From NCBI RefSeq assembly GCF_003001695.1, contig NZ_PVYX01000001.1, positions 682,001-746,000 of the forward strand: DNA of 64,000 nucleotides, in the 5' to 3' direction. Below the pieces are notes generated by a model. It was not told where the DNA came from, ran no database searches, and was given only the letters and a program-made list of their open reading frames with translations. The DNA is from Flagellimonas meridianipacifica. GTDB taxonomy: Bacteria; Bacteroidota; Bacteroidia; Flavobacteriales; Flavobacteriaceae. The position numbers and the translations under genes were made by a program. Shown here in pieces: positions 18,716 to 30,775 of this stretch (positions are counted from its first letter, which is position 1; the number at the start of each line of letters is the position of its first letter).

Positions 18716-20563
18716 TCACTCTACAGTAACCGACTTTGCTAAGTTTCTTGGTTGATCTACGTTGCAGCCTCTCATAACCGCTATATGATATGAAAGTAAT
18801 TGAAGTGGTATTGTAGTCAACAATGGTGTTAGGCATTCATTGGTTTCTGGAACTTCAATAACATGATCTGCCAACTCTTTTACGGTTTCATCACCTTCAG
18901 TAACAACAGCGATAATACGACCACTTCGTGACTTTATCTCTTGAATATTGCTGACCACTTTTTCGTAATGTCCTTTTTTAGTGGCAATTACCACTACCGG
19001 CATTTGCTCATCTATTAAAGCTATGGGGCCATGCTTCATCTCGGCAGCTGGATAACCCTCTGCATGGATATAGCTGATTTCCTTTAGTTTTAGAGCTCCT
19101 TCAAGTGCCACCGGAAAATTGTAACCTCTTCCCAAATAAAGACAATTTGTAGAGTCTTTGTAAATGTCCGCTATATGGGAAACCAAGTCATTGGATTCCA
19201 ATGCTTTTTCAACCTTACTTGGAATATTCTCCAATTCTGTCAAGATTTCATGGAACTGAGGTGAAGAAAAGATTCCTTTTTCGCTTGCTAGCTTCAAGGC
19301 AATCAAGGTCAATACTGTAATTTGAGTGGTAAATGCCTTTGTCGAAGCTACACCAATCTCTGGTCCTGCGTGCGTATAGGCTCCGGCATGGGTTTCTCTA
19401 GCAATGGATGACCCTACTACATTACAGACACCGAATACGAAAGCTCCTTTTTCCTTCGCCAACTTTATGGCTGCAAGCGTGTCAGCTGTTTCTCCAGATT
19501 GCGATATGGCAATTAAAACATCATTTTCCGTGATGACAGGATTTCTATACCTAAATTCAGAAGCATATTCCACTTCAACAGGAATACGCGCCAAATCTTC
19601 AAATATATATTCCGCGACCAAACCGGCATGCCACGATGTTCCACAAGCTACGATTATGATTCTATTGGCGTTCAGGAATTTCTCAAGGTTTTGGTCAATG
19701 CCAGCCATTCTCACTATGCCCTGGTCAGCAAGTAAGCGTCCTCTGTATGTATCTAAAATTGCTCGTGGTTGCTCGTATATCTCCTTAAGCATAAAATGAT
19801 CATACCCTCCTTTTTCTATTTCCTCTAAATTCAATTGAAGTTCCAATATATTGGGATAGGCTATGGAGTCATCCTTGATTTTGCGCAACTTTATCTCCTT
19901 ACCCAGACGGATAATGGCCATCTCTTCATCCTCCAAATACACCGCGTTATTAGTATATTCAATAAAAGGTGAGGCATCTGAAGCAACAAAATATTCGTTC
20001 TCTCCTATTCCAATGGCCAAGGGACTTCCTAATTTAGCCACCACAATTTCGTCTGGTTTGTTTCTATCGAAAACCGCTATGGCATAAGCTCCTACCACTT
20101 GATTAAGCGCAATCTGAACTGCTTGCCCCAGCTTAACTTCTTCTTTATCCTTAACCTCTTCAATAAGGTTCACCAGAACCTCGGTATCCGTATCAGTTTT
20201 AAACTCATATCCTCTAGAGGTTAGGGCTTTTTTAATAGACTCATAATTCTCGATAATTCCGTTGTGGATAATTACTAGGTCACCAGAATTAGAATAATGT
20301 GGGTGGGAATTGGTATCATTGGGGACTCCATGGGTTGCCCATCTTGTATGCCCTAATCCCAAACTGCCTTCTATATTATTAGAAGTTTCGGCCTTCACCT
20401 TTAAATCATCTACTTTGCCCTTGGTTTTGGACACCACAATTTGACCGTCATGGTAGAGAGCTATTCCTGCACTATCATATCCCCTGTACTCCAATCTCTG
20501 TAATCCCTTGACAATTATTGGGTATGCATCTCTATGACCTATATATCCTACAATTCCACACAT
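18716..20563 (-). CDS. glmS: Glutamine--fructose-6-phosphate aminotransferase (isomerizing)
   Basis: GlmS makes glucosamine-6-phosphate, the entry step to peptidoglycan and LPS amino sugars. The N-terminal nucleophile Cys2 (MCGIVGYIG) heads the class II glutaminase domain (about residues 2-240, with LGHTRWATHG). Two SIS domains follow (about 290-430 and 460-600; CGTSWHAG, SQSGETADT, GRGYNFPVALEGALKLKE), ending in the usual PRNLAKSVTVE. Length is normal (615 aa). No glmS ribozyme is visible upstream, as expected outside Firmicutes. Confidence 0.98.
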   Translation of the reverse strand: MCGIVGYIGHRDAYPIIVKGLQRLEYRGYDSAGIALYHDGQIVVSKTKGKVDDLKVKAETSNNIEGSLGLGHTRWATHGVPNDTNSHPHYSNSGDLVIIHNGIIENYESIKKALTSRGYEFKTDTDTEVLVNLIEEVKDKEEVKLGQAVQIALNQVVGAYAIAVFDRNKPDEIVVAKLGSPLAIGIGENEYFVASDASPFIEYTNNAVYLEDEEMAIIRLGKEIKLRKIKDDSIAYPNILELQLNLEEIEKGGYDHFMLKEIYEQPRAILDTYRGRLLADQGIVRMAGIDQNLEKFLNANRIIIVACGTSWHAGLVAEYIFEDLARIPVEVEYASEFRYRNPVITENDVLIAISQSGETADTLAAIKLAKEKGAFVFGVCNVVGSSIARETHAGAYTHAGPEIGVASTKAFTTQITVLTLIALKLASEKGIFSSPQFHEILTELENIPSKVEKALESNDLVSHIADIYKDSTNCLYLGRGYNFPVALEGALKLKEISYIHAEGYPAAEMKHGPIALIDEQMPVVVIATKKGHYEKVVSNIQEIKSRSGRIIAVVTEGDETVKELADHVIEVPETNECLTPLLTTIPLQLLSYHIAVMRGCNVDQPRNLAKSVTVE

Positions 20564-20601
20564 AGAAGAAAGATTTTGACGCTTAGCGTTCTAATTTCAC
20601 G

Positions 20602-20609
20602 CAAATGTA
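20602..20609 (-). promoter_or_regulatory. Putative -7 promoter element for glmS
   Basis: The minus strand reads TACATTTG, a perfect TAnnTTTG match, 38 bases before the ATG. Confidence 0.5.
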
Positions 20610-20671
20610 AAATGAATATGTAAAAAAAAAGCTACGTTAAGATATATAACGTAAAAAATCCACAAAATGTA

Positions 20672-23358
<2,687 letters not shown>

Positions 23359-23394
23359 AAAGTCGTGTTTTTACTTATCCGAAAAACGTAGCTG

Positions 23395-23402
23395 CAAAAG
23401 TA
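23395..23402 (-). promoter_or_regulatory. Putative -7 element for the GT5/DUF4270 operon
   Basis: The minus strand reads TACTTTTG, 36 bases before the ATG at 23358. Confidence 0.45.
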
Positions 23403-23433
23403 CAAAAATTATGCTGATTACCAGTAATTATAG

Positions 23434-23441
23434 TATTTTTG
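23434..23441 (+). promoter_or_regulatory. Putative -7 element for the panC operon
   Basis: TATTTTTG lies 19 bases before the panC ATG at 23461, back to back with the element for the divergent operon. Confidence 0.5.
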
Positions 23442-23460
23442 CACGCTTTTAATACTCGAG

Positions 23461-24309
23461 ATGTCAATTTTTTACACCAAAATGGACCTTTTTTCTTTTC
23501 TTGAATCAAAGGAAATGCAGGACCTGACTTTAGGTCTGGTTCCCACAATGGGCGCGCTTCACAAGGGACACCTCTCCTTGATCAAAAAGGCGCTTTCTGA
23601 AAACGACAAGGTAGTCGTGAGTATTTTTGTCAACCCGACCCAGTTTAACAATCCTAATGATTTGGAGAAATATCCAAGAAATTTGGACCATGACTTGGCA
23701 CTATTAAGGAAAGTAGACCCCAACATTTTAGTTTTTGCACCTTCTGCAAATGATATTTATGAAGGCTCTGTGGTTTCCCAAAACTACAATTTTGATGGTT
23801 TGGACAAAGCCATGGAAGGAGCTTTCAGGCCTGGACATTTTGATGGCGTCGGCACTATTGTGGAACTGTTTCTCAAAACTGTTTCTCCTGACAAAGCCTA
23901 TTTCGGTGAAAAAGACTTTCAACAACTTCAAATTATCCGAAAGTTGGTAAAAAAGAGAGGTATTAAGGTAGAAATTATAGGTTGCCCCATAGAGCGTGAG
24001 CCGAATGGATTGGCCATGAGTTCCAGAAATGAAAGATTGAGCATTGAAATGCGACAAAAGGCTGGTTTCATTTATAAAACGTTGGAAACTGCCAAGAAAA
24101 AGTTTGGCACGGAAAGTGCAAATCATCTATTGAATTGGGTAGGGTCTGAATTTGAAAAGAATGAGGATTTTGAATTGGAATATTTCAGCATTTCAGAGGA
24201 GGAAACCTTGCTGCCCATAAAAAGAAAAGAAAACAATAAAGAATATCGAGCTTTCATTGCCGTTTATGCGAATGACGTTCGTTTAATAGACAATCTAAAA
24301 CTCAATTAA
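23461..24309 (+). CDS. panC: Pantoate--beta-alanine ligase
   Basis: PanC joins pantoate and beta-alanine with ATP to give pantothenate. The nucleotidylyltransferase motifs are present: PTMGALHKGHLSL (HIGH-like, near residues 28-40), FVNPTQF, YFGEKDFQQL and the KMSKS-like loop AMSSRNERLS. Length (282 aa) is normal. It leads a rightward unit in which panD follows after 13 bases. Confidence 0.97.
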   Translation: MSIFYTKMDLFSFLESKEMQDLTLGLVPTMGALHKGHLSLIKKALSENDKVVVSIFVNPTQFNNPNDLEKYPRNLDHDLALLRKVDPNILVFAPSANDIYEGSVVSQNYNFDGLDKAMEGAFRPGHFDGVGTIVELFLKTVSPDKAYFGEKDFQQLQIIRKLVKKRGIKVEIIGCPIEREPNGLAMSSRNERLSIEMRQKAGFIYKTLETAKKKFGTESANHLLNWVGSEFEKNEDFELEYFSISEEETLLPIKRKENNKEYRAFIAVYANDVRLIDNLKLN

Positions 24310-24322
24310 CTAATTTTGCGCC

Positions 24323-24673
24323 ATGCAGGTAGAAGTTGTAAAATCTAAAATACATCGAGTAAAGGTCACTGGAGCAGACCTCAACTACATTGGTAGCATT
24401 ACCATTGATGAAGATTTAATGGACGCGGCCAATATTATTAGGGGAGAGAAAGTCCAAATCGTGAACAACAACAATGGTGAGCGATTGGAAACCTATGCCA
24501 TTCCTGGGCCAAGAGGTTCTGGTGAACTAACCTTGAACGGGGCCGCGGCACGCAAGGTTGCTGTTGGTGATGTCCTCATTTTGATAACCTATGCTTGGAT
24601 GGGCATTGAAGAGGCCAAATCCTTCAATCCTGCATTAGTGTTCCCCAACGAGGAAACCAATAGGCTAAACTAG
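24323..24673 (+). CDS. panD: Aspartate 1-decarboxylase proenzyme
   Basis: PanD makes beta-alanine from aspartate with a self-generated pyruvoyl group. The self-cleavage pair Gly24-Ser25 is visible in NYIGSITID, and [20 protein letters not shown] and [10 protein letters not shown] are family marks. Length (116 aa) is normal. TAATTTTG lies five bases before the ATG and may be an internal promoter box, but the gene also reads through from panC, the preceding pathway partner. Confidence 0.97.
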   Translation: MQVEVVKSKIHRVKVTGADLNYIGSITIDEDLMDAANIIRGEKVQIVNNNNGERLETYAIPGPRGSGELTLNGAAARKVAVGDVLILITYAWMGIEEAKSFNPALVFPNEETNRLN

Positions 24674-24675
24674 TT

Positions 24676-25641
24676 TTGAGCACCTCTCTGAAAAAGTTTC
24701 TCAAAATTACTGTCCCAATTCTCATCGGATTGGGGCTAGTGTACTATTCCTATGCTTCCACAACCCCGGAGGATAGGGCCAGAATTTTTGAAGCCATTAA
24801 AAGTGCAGATCCCATTTGGGTCTTCTTGTCCATTTTCATAGGTATTCTGAGTCATGTTTCTAGAGCTATCAGGTGGAACTATCTTTTAGAACCTTTGGGA
24901 TATCGACCAAAACTGATAAACAATATTCTCATTATCCTTACCAGTTATTTTGCCAATACCCTTGTTCTTCGCTCTGGGGAAATCCTTAGGGCCACAGCGC
25001 TCAACACCTATGAAAAAGTTCCCTTTGAAAAAGGTTTTGGTACTATTGTGACCGAAAGAATCATTGATGTCATTATGCTGCTTCTGGTCATAACCATAGC
25101 GCTCCTCGTCCAGACCGATGTAATTTTGGGCATTCTGGAAGAAAATGGAATTGGACTTATTGGGTCACTGGTCTTACTTTTGGTTGGCGTGCTTGGACTC
25201 GTTATAGCAATCCGACTCATTAAAAAATCCACCTCCAGCTTTGCCCTAAAAATAAAGGCTTTTCTTAACGGACTTCTGGATGGTGTCATGAGTATCTTCA
25301 AAATGAAGCATCGAGGGGCCTTTATCTTTCACACTTTCTTCATCTGGGCCTGTTATATTGGCATGTTTTGGGTCATTAAGTTTACAGTTCCCGAAACCAC
25401 AGAGCTACCTTTAGGCGCCTTTTTAGTTGCCTTTGTTGCCGGTGCCTTTGCCATGGCCACCACCAATGGTGGTTTGGGGCTTTTCCCTATAGTTGTCACC
25501 GCCGCTTTGTCCGTTTATGGCATCAGCAAGACTTCAGGAGACGCCTATGGATGGATCATGTGGACTGCCCAGACCATGATGGTGGTCGTTTTTGGCACAA
25601 TATCCTTTATGGTACTACCGTTATTGAATAGAAATCGGTAG
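24676..25641 (+). CDS. Flippase-like (LPG synthase TM/AglD, UPF0104) membrane protein
   Basis: The protein (321 aa) has about eight membrane helices and the marks of the lysylphosphatidylglycerol-synthase transmembrane family (SHVSRAIRWNYLL, VLRSGEILRA, FEKGFGTIVTERIIDVIML, GAFAMATTNGGLGLFP). Members are thought to move or modify lipids, but the substrate here is unknown. The start is TTG at 24676, two bases after the panD stop, so it is tightly coupled to panCD. Confidence 0.85.
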   Translation: MSTSLKKFLKITVPILIGLGLVYYSYASTTPEDRARIFEAIKSADPIWVFLSIFIGILSHVSRAIRWNYLLEPLGYRPKLINNILIILTSYFANTLVLRSGEILRATALNTYEKVPFEKGFGTIVTERIIDVIMLLLVITIALLVQTDVILGILEENGIGLIGSLVLLLVGVLGLVIAIRLIKKSTSSFALKIKAFLNGLLDGVMSIFKMKHRGAFIFHTFFIWACYIGMFWVIKFTVPETTELPLGAFLVAFVAGAFAMATTNGGLGLFPIVVTAALSVYGISKTSGDAYGWIMWTAQTMMVVVFGTISFMVLPLLNRNR

Positions 25642-25667
25642 ACCCCGGCCATCTTATACTTAACCAA

Positions 25668-26810
25668 ATGAAAAAATATCTGCTCCTGCTTATTGGCATG
25701 GTTAGCCTCAGCCTTGCCGGTCAGGTAAAACAAGAAATCTTTGAATCCTTTAAACTTCAGGAACGGAGAAACGTTTCCTATTATTTCCCTGAGAATTACT
25801 CTGAGGACAAGAAATACCCTTTGATTGTTGTTCTAGATGCGGATTATCTTTTTGATGTCGTTGTGGCCAACGTCAAAGTATATGGCGCAAACAGCAGAAT
25901 GCCTGAAGCCATTGTTGTAGGAATTCATCAATCTGAAAATGATTTGCGTTGGGATGACTGCGACTTTGAGCAGTCCACAGGTTTGCCTACGGAAAAAGGT
26001 GCCAAGTTTTATGAATTTTTAGGCACTGAGCTTATTGCCTATTTGGAAACACAATATAATATTGCCCCATTTAAGATGTTTGTGGGCTATGATATTACGG
26101 CCAACTTTGGCAATTACTTTTTGTTCAAGGACAAGTCGTATTTCAACTCTTATGTAATTGTGTCCCCTGTCTTGGCTCCCGATATGGAAAGTCGCGTTCC
26201 TGCCCGTCTTTCCGATTTGGACCAAGAAATCTTTTACAATATCATAGTTGAAAAAGAAAAAACAGAAGACAGGCAGCGGATTCTTCAAATGAACAATGCC
26301 ATCAAATCCATAAACAAGGAGTCTTTGCATTACTATTTTGATGAATACGATAACGCTGACCACGTTTCAATTACAACCTATGGGATTAGCAAGGCATTCG
26401 ACAATGTTTTCAAAATGTTCAGACCCATCAGTCCAAAAGAATATAAAACAGAGATATTGACCTCGAATGAGCCTGTTTTCCAATATCTGGAAAAACGCTA
26501 TGCCAGAATTGAGGAACTTCTTGGGTATAAAAAGTCCGTAGATTTGAACGATATCATGGCCATTTATGCAGGTTCCCTTAAAAAACAGGATTTTGAGTCT
26601 TTGAAACCCTTGGCGGAGATTTGTAAAAAGGAATTCCCCGAAACTATGTTGGGCTTTTATTTTGAAGGCGAATATTATGAACAATTGGGAGAGCCCAAAA
26701 AAGCGTTCAAAACCTTTGAAAAAGCCTTTCAGATGGAAGAAATCGACTTCTTGACCAAGGATATGGCCCTCGAAAAAATTGATGCACTCAAAGCTGATTT
26801 CGGTTACTAA
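25668..26810 (+). CDS. Secreted esterase-D-fold protein (PF00756-like) with altered nucleophile site
   Basis: The protein (380 aa) has a signal peptide (about residues 1-18) and an alpha/beta-hydrolase domain of the esterase D/IroE type (YYFPENYSEDKKYPLIVVLDADYLF, AIVVGI) up to about residue 265, then a helical C-terminus that reads like one or two TPR units (LGFYFEGEYYEQLGEPKKAFKTF). The nucleophile elbow, normally GxSxG, reads FVGYDITANF, with Asp where the catalytic Ser should be. It is either a pseudo-enzyme or uses Asp. It lies between the flippase and radA genes on the same strand. Confidence 0.8.
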   Translation: MKKYLLLLIGMVSLSLAGQVKQEIFESFKLQERRNVSYYFPENYSEDKKYPLIVVLDADYLFDVVVANVKVYGANSRMPEAIVVGIHQSENDLRWDDCDFEQSTGLPTEKGAKFYEFLGTELIAYLETQYNIAPFKMFVGYDITANFGNYFLFKDKSYFNSYVIVSPVLAPDMESRVPARLSDLDQEIFYNIIVEKEKTEDRQRILQMNNAIKSINKESLHYYFDEYDNADHVSITTYGISKAFDNVFKMFRPISPKEYKTEILTSNEPVFQYLEKRYARIEELLGYKKSVDLNDIMAIYAGSLKKQDFESLKPLAEICKKEFPETMLGFYFEGEYYEQLGEPKKAFKTFEKAFQMEEIDFLTKDMALEKIDALKADFGY

Positions 26811-26865
26811 TCCCTTAAAATCGGTTTAAGACTTTGTGCTATCTTTAGCCTCAAATTTGGGGCGA

Positions 26866-28230
26866 GTGGCCAAAGTAAAAACTTCTTTTTTTTGTCAAAA
26901 TTGTGGAGCACAATACCCAAAATGGATTGGACAATGTACTTCCTGCAAACAATGGAACACCATTGTTGAAGAAGTTATTCAGAAAGAGGAAAAGCCAGCT
27001 TGGAAATCAAGTGCTACGCCTACATCGAAAAGAGCCGGTTCTCCAATACGGCTTTCGGAAATCACACAGGAAAAGGAACTTCGCCTGGACACCCAAGATA
27101 TGGAGTTCAATCGTGTATTGGGTGGCGGATTAGTTCCTGGTTCGTTGACTTTGCTTGGAGGTGAGCCCGGTATCGGAAAAAGCACCTTGCTCCTTCAAAT
27201 AGCTTTAAAACTGCCTTACAAAACACTATATGTTTCCGGTGAGGAGAGTCAAAAGCAAATCAAGATGCGAGCAGACCGCATCCTCCCTTCAAGCGAAAAT
27301 TGCTTCATCCTCACGGAAACCAAAACCCAAAACATTTTCCAACAAATCACCTCACTGGAACCGGATTTGGTCATCATCGATTCCATCCAAACCCTACATA
27401 CAGATTATGTGGATTCTGGGGCTGGAAGTATTTCACAAATCAGGGAATGTACCGCTGAGCTTATCAAATTTGCCAAGGAAACCCATACTCCAGTTATTCT
27501 TGTTGGACATATTACCAAAGATGGAAATATCGCAGGTCCCAAGATTTTGGAGCATATGGTGGATACTGTGCTGCAATTTGAAGGAGATAGAAATTACGTT
27601 TATCGAATTCTACGCTCTCTTAAAAACCGATTTGGTTCAACAGCCGAATTGGGTATTTACGAAATGCAGGGCAGTGGCCTTCGTGAGGTCAACAATCCTT
27701 CCGAGGTGCTTATCTCTAAAAACGATGAAAATCTAAGTGGAACGGCAATAGCCGCAACGGTAGAAGGCATGCGTCCCCTATTGATTGAAATCCAAGCCTT
27801 GGTGAGCAGCGCAGTGTATGGCACACCGCAACGTTCAGCAACCGGCTTCAATGCAAAACGCTTGAATATGCTACTGGCTGTGCTTGAAAAAAGAGCCGGT
27901 TTCAAATTAGGAGCAAAAGATGTATTTCTGAATATTACAGGAGGTATTTCTGTGGATGACCCTGCCATCGATTTAGCCGTTATGGCTTCTATCCTATCAA
28001 GCAACTCCGATATTCCTATTGAAAAGGGGGTATGCTTTGCTGCTGAAGTCGGACTTGCTGGGGAGATTCGTCCCGTGCAACGCGTGGACCAACGTATTTT
28101 GGAAGCAGAAAAGCTAGGATTCTCTACGATTTATGTGTCCAAAAACAATAAGATAGGCTTAAAGAATCCGAATATCCAGGTGCAGTTGGTTTCCAAGATT
28201 GAAGATGTGGTTTCCCACCTATTCGGCTAA
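26866..28230 (+). CDS. radA: DNA repair protein RadA/Sms
   Basis: RadA is a RecA-like ATPase that helps branch migration in recombination. It has an N-terminal zinc finger (CQNCG then CTSC, within the first 32 residues), Walker A GGEPGIGKST, the RadA-specific KNRFGSTAELGIYEM and a C-terminal Lon-protease-like domain (GGISVDDPAIDLAV). Length (454 aa) is normal when the GTG at 26866 is used; a longer frame begins at GTG 26836 but adds residues that the family lacks. Confidence 0.96.
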   Translation: MAKVKTSFFCQNCGAQYPKWIGQCTSCKQWNTIVEEVIQKEEKPAWKSSATPTSKRAGSPIRLSEITQEKELRLDTQDMEFNRVLGGGLVPGSLTLLGGEPGIGKSTLLLQIALKLPYKTLYVSGEESQKQIKMRADRILPSSENCFILTETKTQNIFQQITSLEPDLVIIDSIQTLHTDYVDSGAGSISQIRECTAELIKFAKETHTPVILVGHITKDGNIAGPKILEHMVDTVLQFEGDRNYVYRILRSLKNRFGSTAELGIYEMQGSGLREVNNPSEVLISKNDENLSGTAIAATVEGMRPLLIEIQALVSSAVYGTPQRSATGFNAKRLNMLLAVLEKRAGFKLGAKDVFLNITGGISVDDPAIDLAVMASILSSNSDIPIEKGVCFAAEVGLAGEIRPVQRVDQRILEAEKLGFSTIYVSKNNKIGLKNPNIQVQLVSKIEDVVSHLFG

Positions 28231-28233
28231 GCT

Positions 28234-29274
28234 CTAAGGTGCCGGATTCGGTATGGCGTTATGGATTTCCTCTATGCCATCCAATACCTCATCGGAAAGG
28301 TCAACATCTATACTTTCAATATTTTCCTTAAGTTGCTCCATGGTAGTCGCACCAATAATATTGCTGGTCAAAAAAGGGCGAGTGTTTACAAAAGCCAAGG
28401 ACATTTGAGCCAAACTTAATCCATGGGCTTTCGCTAAATCATTGTATTTCCTCGTGGCTTCAACCGAGATGGGGCCACTATATCTATTATAGTTGGGGAA
28501 TAACGTAATTCGACCTTTACGGGGCTGTATCTCATCCAAATATTTTCCACTCAAGACGCCAAAACCTAAAGGAGAATACGCCAACAAACCAATCCCTTCG
28601 CGAGTGGAAACTTCAGAAAGGCCCACCTCAAACAAACGGTTTAGCAAGCTATATGGGTTCTGAATAGTCAACATTCGAGGTAAACTTTGGTGTACTTTGC
28701 TCTCTTCCAGAAATCGCATAGTTCCCCATGGGGTTTCATTGGAGAGACCCACATGTCTTATTTTACCTTCGCTTACCAAATCCCTCAAGGTTTCCAAAAC
28801 CTGATGGATATTATCCTCCCACATATCCACGGCATGGGCATTGAATCCTCGTTGTCCAAAATAGTTGGTGTTTCGCTCAGGCCAGTGCAATTGATATAGG
28901 TCGATATAGTCCGTTTGCAACCGCTTTAGGCTTCCTTCTACAGCTTTGATGATGGAGTCTTTGCTGAACCCAGTGGTCCTTATGTGTTTTGTAAACTCGG
29001 CTCGTCCTGCAATCTTTGTGGCCAAAACTACCCTATCACGATTACCAGTTTTTTTGAACCAACTCCCAATAAATTCCTCAGTTACCGCATACAATTCTTT
29101 TTTGGCAGGAACGGGATATAATTCGGCCGTATCAAAAAAATTGATGCCTTGGTCCAAGGCATAGTCCATTTGGTCATGGCCTTCTTCTTCACTGTTCTGC
29201 CTTCCAAAAGTCATGGTTCCCAAACAAATCTTGCTTACTCGAATATTGGTATGGGGAATTCTAGTGTATTTCAT
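28234..29274 (-). CDS. Aldo/keto reductase, Tas-like
   Basis: The protein (346 aa) is an NADP(H)-dependent aldo/keto reductase of the Tas type. The TIM-barrel motifs are intact: NFFDTAELYPVP (catalytic Asp and Tyr), VVLATKIAG (Lys), LYQLHWPERNTNYFGQRGF (His; the NTNxFG insert marks Tas), and IGATTMEQLKENI near the C-terminus. Its physiological substrate is unknown. It converges with radA; the two stops are three bases apart. Confidence 0.93.
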   Translation of the reverse strand: MKYTRIPHTNIRVSKICLGTMTFGRQNSEEEGHDQMDYALDQGINFFDTAELYPVPAKKELYAVTEEFIGSWFKKTGNRDRVVLATKIAGRAEFTKHIRTTGFSKDSIIKAVEGSLKRLQTDYIDLYQLHWPERNTNYFGQRGFNAHAVDMWEDNIHQVLETLRDLVSEGKIRHVGLSNETPWGTMRFLEESKVHQSLPRMLTIQNPYSLLNRLFEVGLSEVSTREGIGLLAYSPLGFGVLSGKYLDEIQPRKGRITLFPNYNRYSGPISVEATRKYNDLAKAHGLSLAQMSLAFVNTRPFLTSNIIGATTMEQLKENIESIDVDLSDEVLDGIEEIHNAIPNPAP

Positions 29275-29337
29275 GCAATTTTTAATTTGAAAGCCTCAAA
29301 AATAAGATATAGTTCTGGAAGAGGTTTTACCCCTTCG

Positions 29338-30102
29338 TTATTTTTCGACTTCCAGCAGTATGGGGCAATGGTCACTGTGTTTGGCTTCTGAAAGAATTAC
29401 GGAACGTTTCAATCTACTTTCCAGTGAATTGGCGACCATACCGTAATCCAAACGCCAACCTTTGTTATTGGCCCTAGCGTTGGCACGATAGCTCCACCAC
29501 GTGTAATTGTGCGGTTCTTTATTAAAGTGCCGAAAACTATCAATGAATCCGCTGTTCATAAAATTCCCAATCCATTCACGCTCTACGGGTAAAAAGCCAG
29601 AAACATTTTTGTTCCGTACCGGGTCATGAATGTCTATGGCTTCATGACAAATGTTATAATCCCCGCAAACAATCAGATTGGGTCTATCATTCCTAAGCGC
29701 GTTGGCATACTTCTGAAAGTCGGCCATATAGGTCAGTTTAAACTCCAGTCGGTCTAGATTGGTCCCAGAAGGAAGGTACATACTCATCACGGAAAGGTCC
29801 CCAAAATCGGCGCGAATATTTCTTCCCTCATTATCCATATAGTCTATCCCTGTCCCATATTCAATATGGTCCGGTTCTGCTTTGCACAACAAGGCCACAC
29901 CGCTGTACCCCTTCTTTTCCGCACTGAACCAATAATGAAAAGGATATCCCGCCTTTTCAAAAGCTTCAACATCCACCTGCTCTTTCTGGGCCTTGGTCTC
30001 TTGCAGGCAAACCACATCAGGGTTTACACTTGTTAGCCAATCAATAAACCCTTTGTTCAAGGCGGCTCTAATACCATTTACATTATAGGAAACTATGTTC
30101 AT
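29338..30102 (-). CDS. xth: Exodeoxyribonuclease III (AP endonuclease family)
   Basis: The protein (254 aa) is an Xth-type DNase I-fold nuclease that acts on abasic sites and 3' ends. Motifs are MNIVSYNVNGIRAA (Asn), VCLQETKAQ (Glu), YNICHEAIDIHDP (Asp/Asn), WWSYR and the terminal SDHCPILLEV (Asp-His). I start at the ATG at 30102; the open frame reaches 30162, but the additional 20 residues are not part of the family. Confidence 0.95.
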   Translation of the reverse strand: MNIVSYNVNGIRAALNKGFIDWLTSVNPDVVCLQETKAQKEQVDVEAFEKAGYPFHYWFSAEKKGYSGVALLCKAEPDHIEYGTGIDYMDNEGRNIRADFGDLSVMSMYLPSGTNLDRLEFKLTYMADFQKYANALRNDRPNLIVCGDYNICHEAIDIHDPVRNKNVSGFLPVEREWIGNFMNSGFIDSFRHFNKEPHNYTWWSYRANARANNKGWRLDYGMVANSLESRLKRSVILSEAKHSDHCPILLEVEK

Positions 30103-30227
30103 GCTCAAATTTTTACTAAAAATAACCATTGTCCTTGGCTCTTTAAAACCAATTTGACCCAAGAAGCCATTACCTTTGTTTTTTGGAACACTAGTTGATT
30201 ATCCCAATAGTGTTTAAAACCTTGACC

Positions 30228-30746
30228 ATGAAACGAATACTTTTCTTTATCATTTTGTTCTCCGGATATTTTGCACTAGGACAAGCGTATCCAAGATTCG
30301 ACAATGACAATGAACTGAAATTCAATATCGGACTGTTCTTGGCCACCACAAGCGTAGAAGGCTCATACGAGTATTTCTTCAGCGAAGATACCAGTATAGG
30401 GGGAACCGTCTATTTTGATAATGATGCTACGGATTTCAATGGAAACTTCGGAATCGGACCCAACTTTAGGGCATACTTTGGCTATCAACCCCGAAGCGGC
30501 TTTTTTGCAGAAGCCTTTGGGCTCTATTATACTGGGGAGGACGAAATTTCGGAAGAAGAACTTGGCCCGCGAAACAATGATTATAGCACTGTGGCCTTGG
30601 GGCTAGGGCTGGGAAATAAGTGGGTGACACGAAGTGAACGATTCAGTCTGGAAATCTTTGCTGGTTTTGGAAGAAATATCAATCCTGAAGATTTTCAGGA
30701 TGACTTTATGTACCGAGGTGGATTGTCCATCGGTTTCCGTTTTTAA
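30228..30746 (+). CDS. Small outer-membrane beta-barrel protein
   Basis: The protein (172 aa) has a signal peptide (MKRILFFIILFSGYFALGQA) and alternating amphipathic strands ending in an aromatic C-terminus (GGLSIGFRF), typical of an 8-strand porin-like barrel. The frame is open further upstream, but the signal peptide fixes the start at the ATG at 30228. Ligand and role are unknown. Confidence 0.75.
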   Translation: MKRILFFIILFSGYFALGQAYPRFDNDNELKFNIGLFLATTSVEGSYEYFFSEDTSIGGTVYFDNDATDFNGNFGIGPNFRAYFGYQPRSGFFAEAFGLYYTGEDEISEEELGPRNNDYSTVALGLGLGNKWVTRSERFSLEIFAGFGRNINPEDFQDDFMYRGGLSIGFRF

Positions 30747-30775
30747 TCCCTAACTTGGTCATAAGCTTAGTATGT

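Noticed and set aside
20564..20671. glmS ribozyme upstream of glmS.
   Set aside because: The leader is only a few tens of bases long and lacks the ribozyme core.
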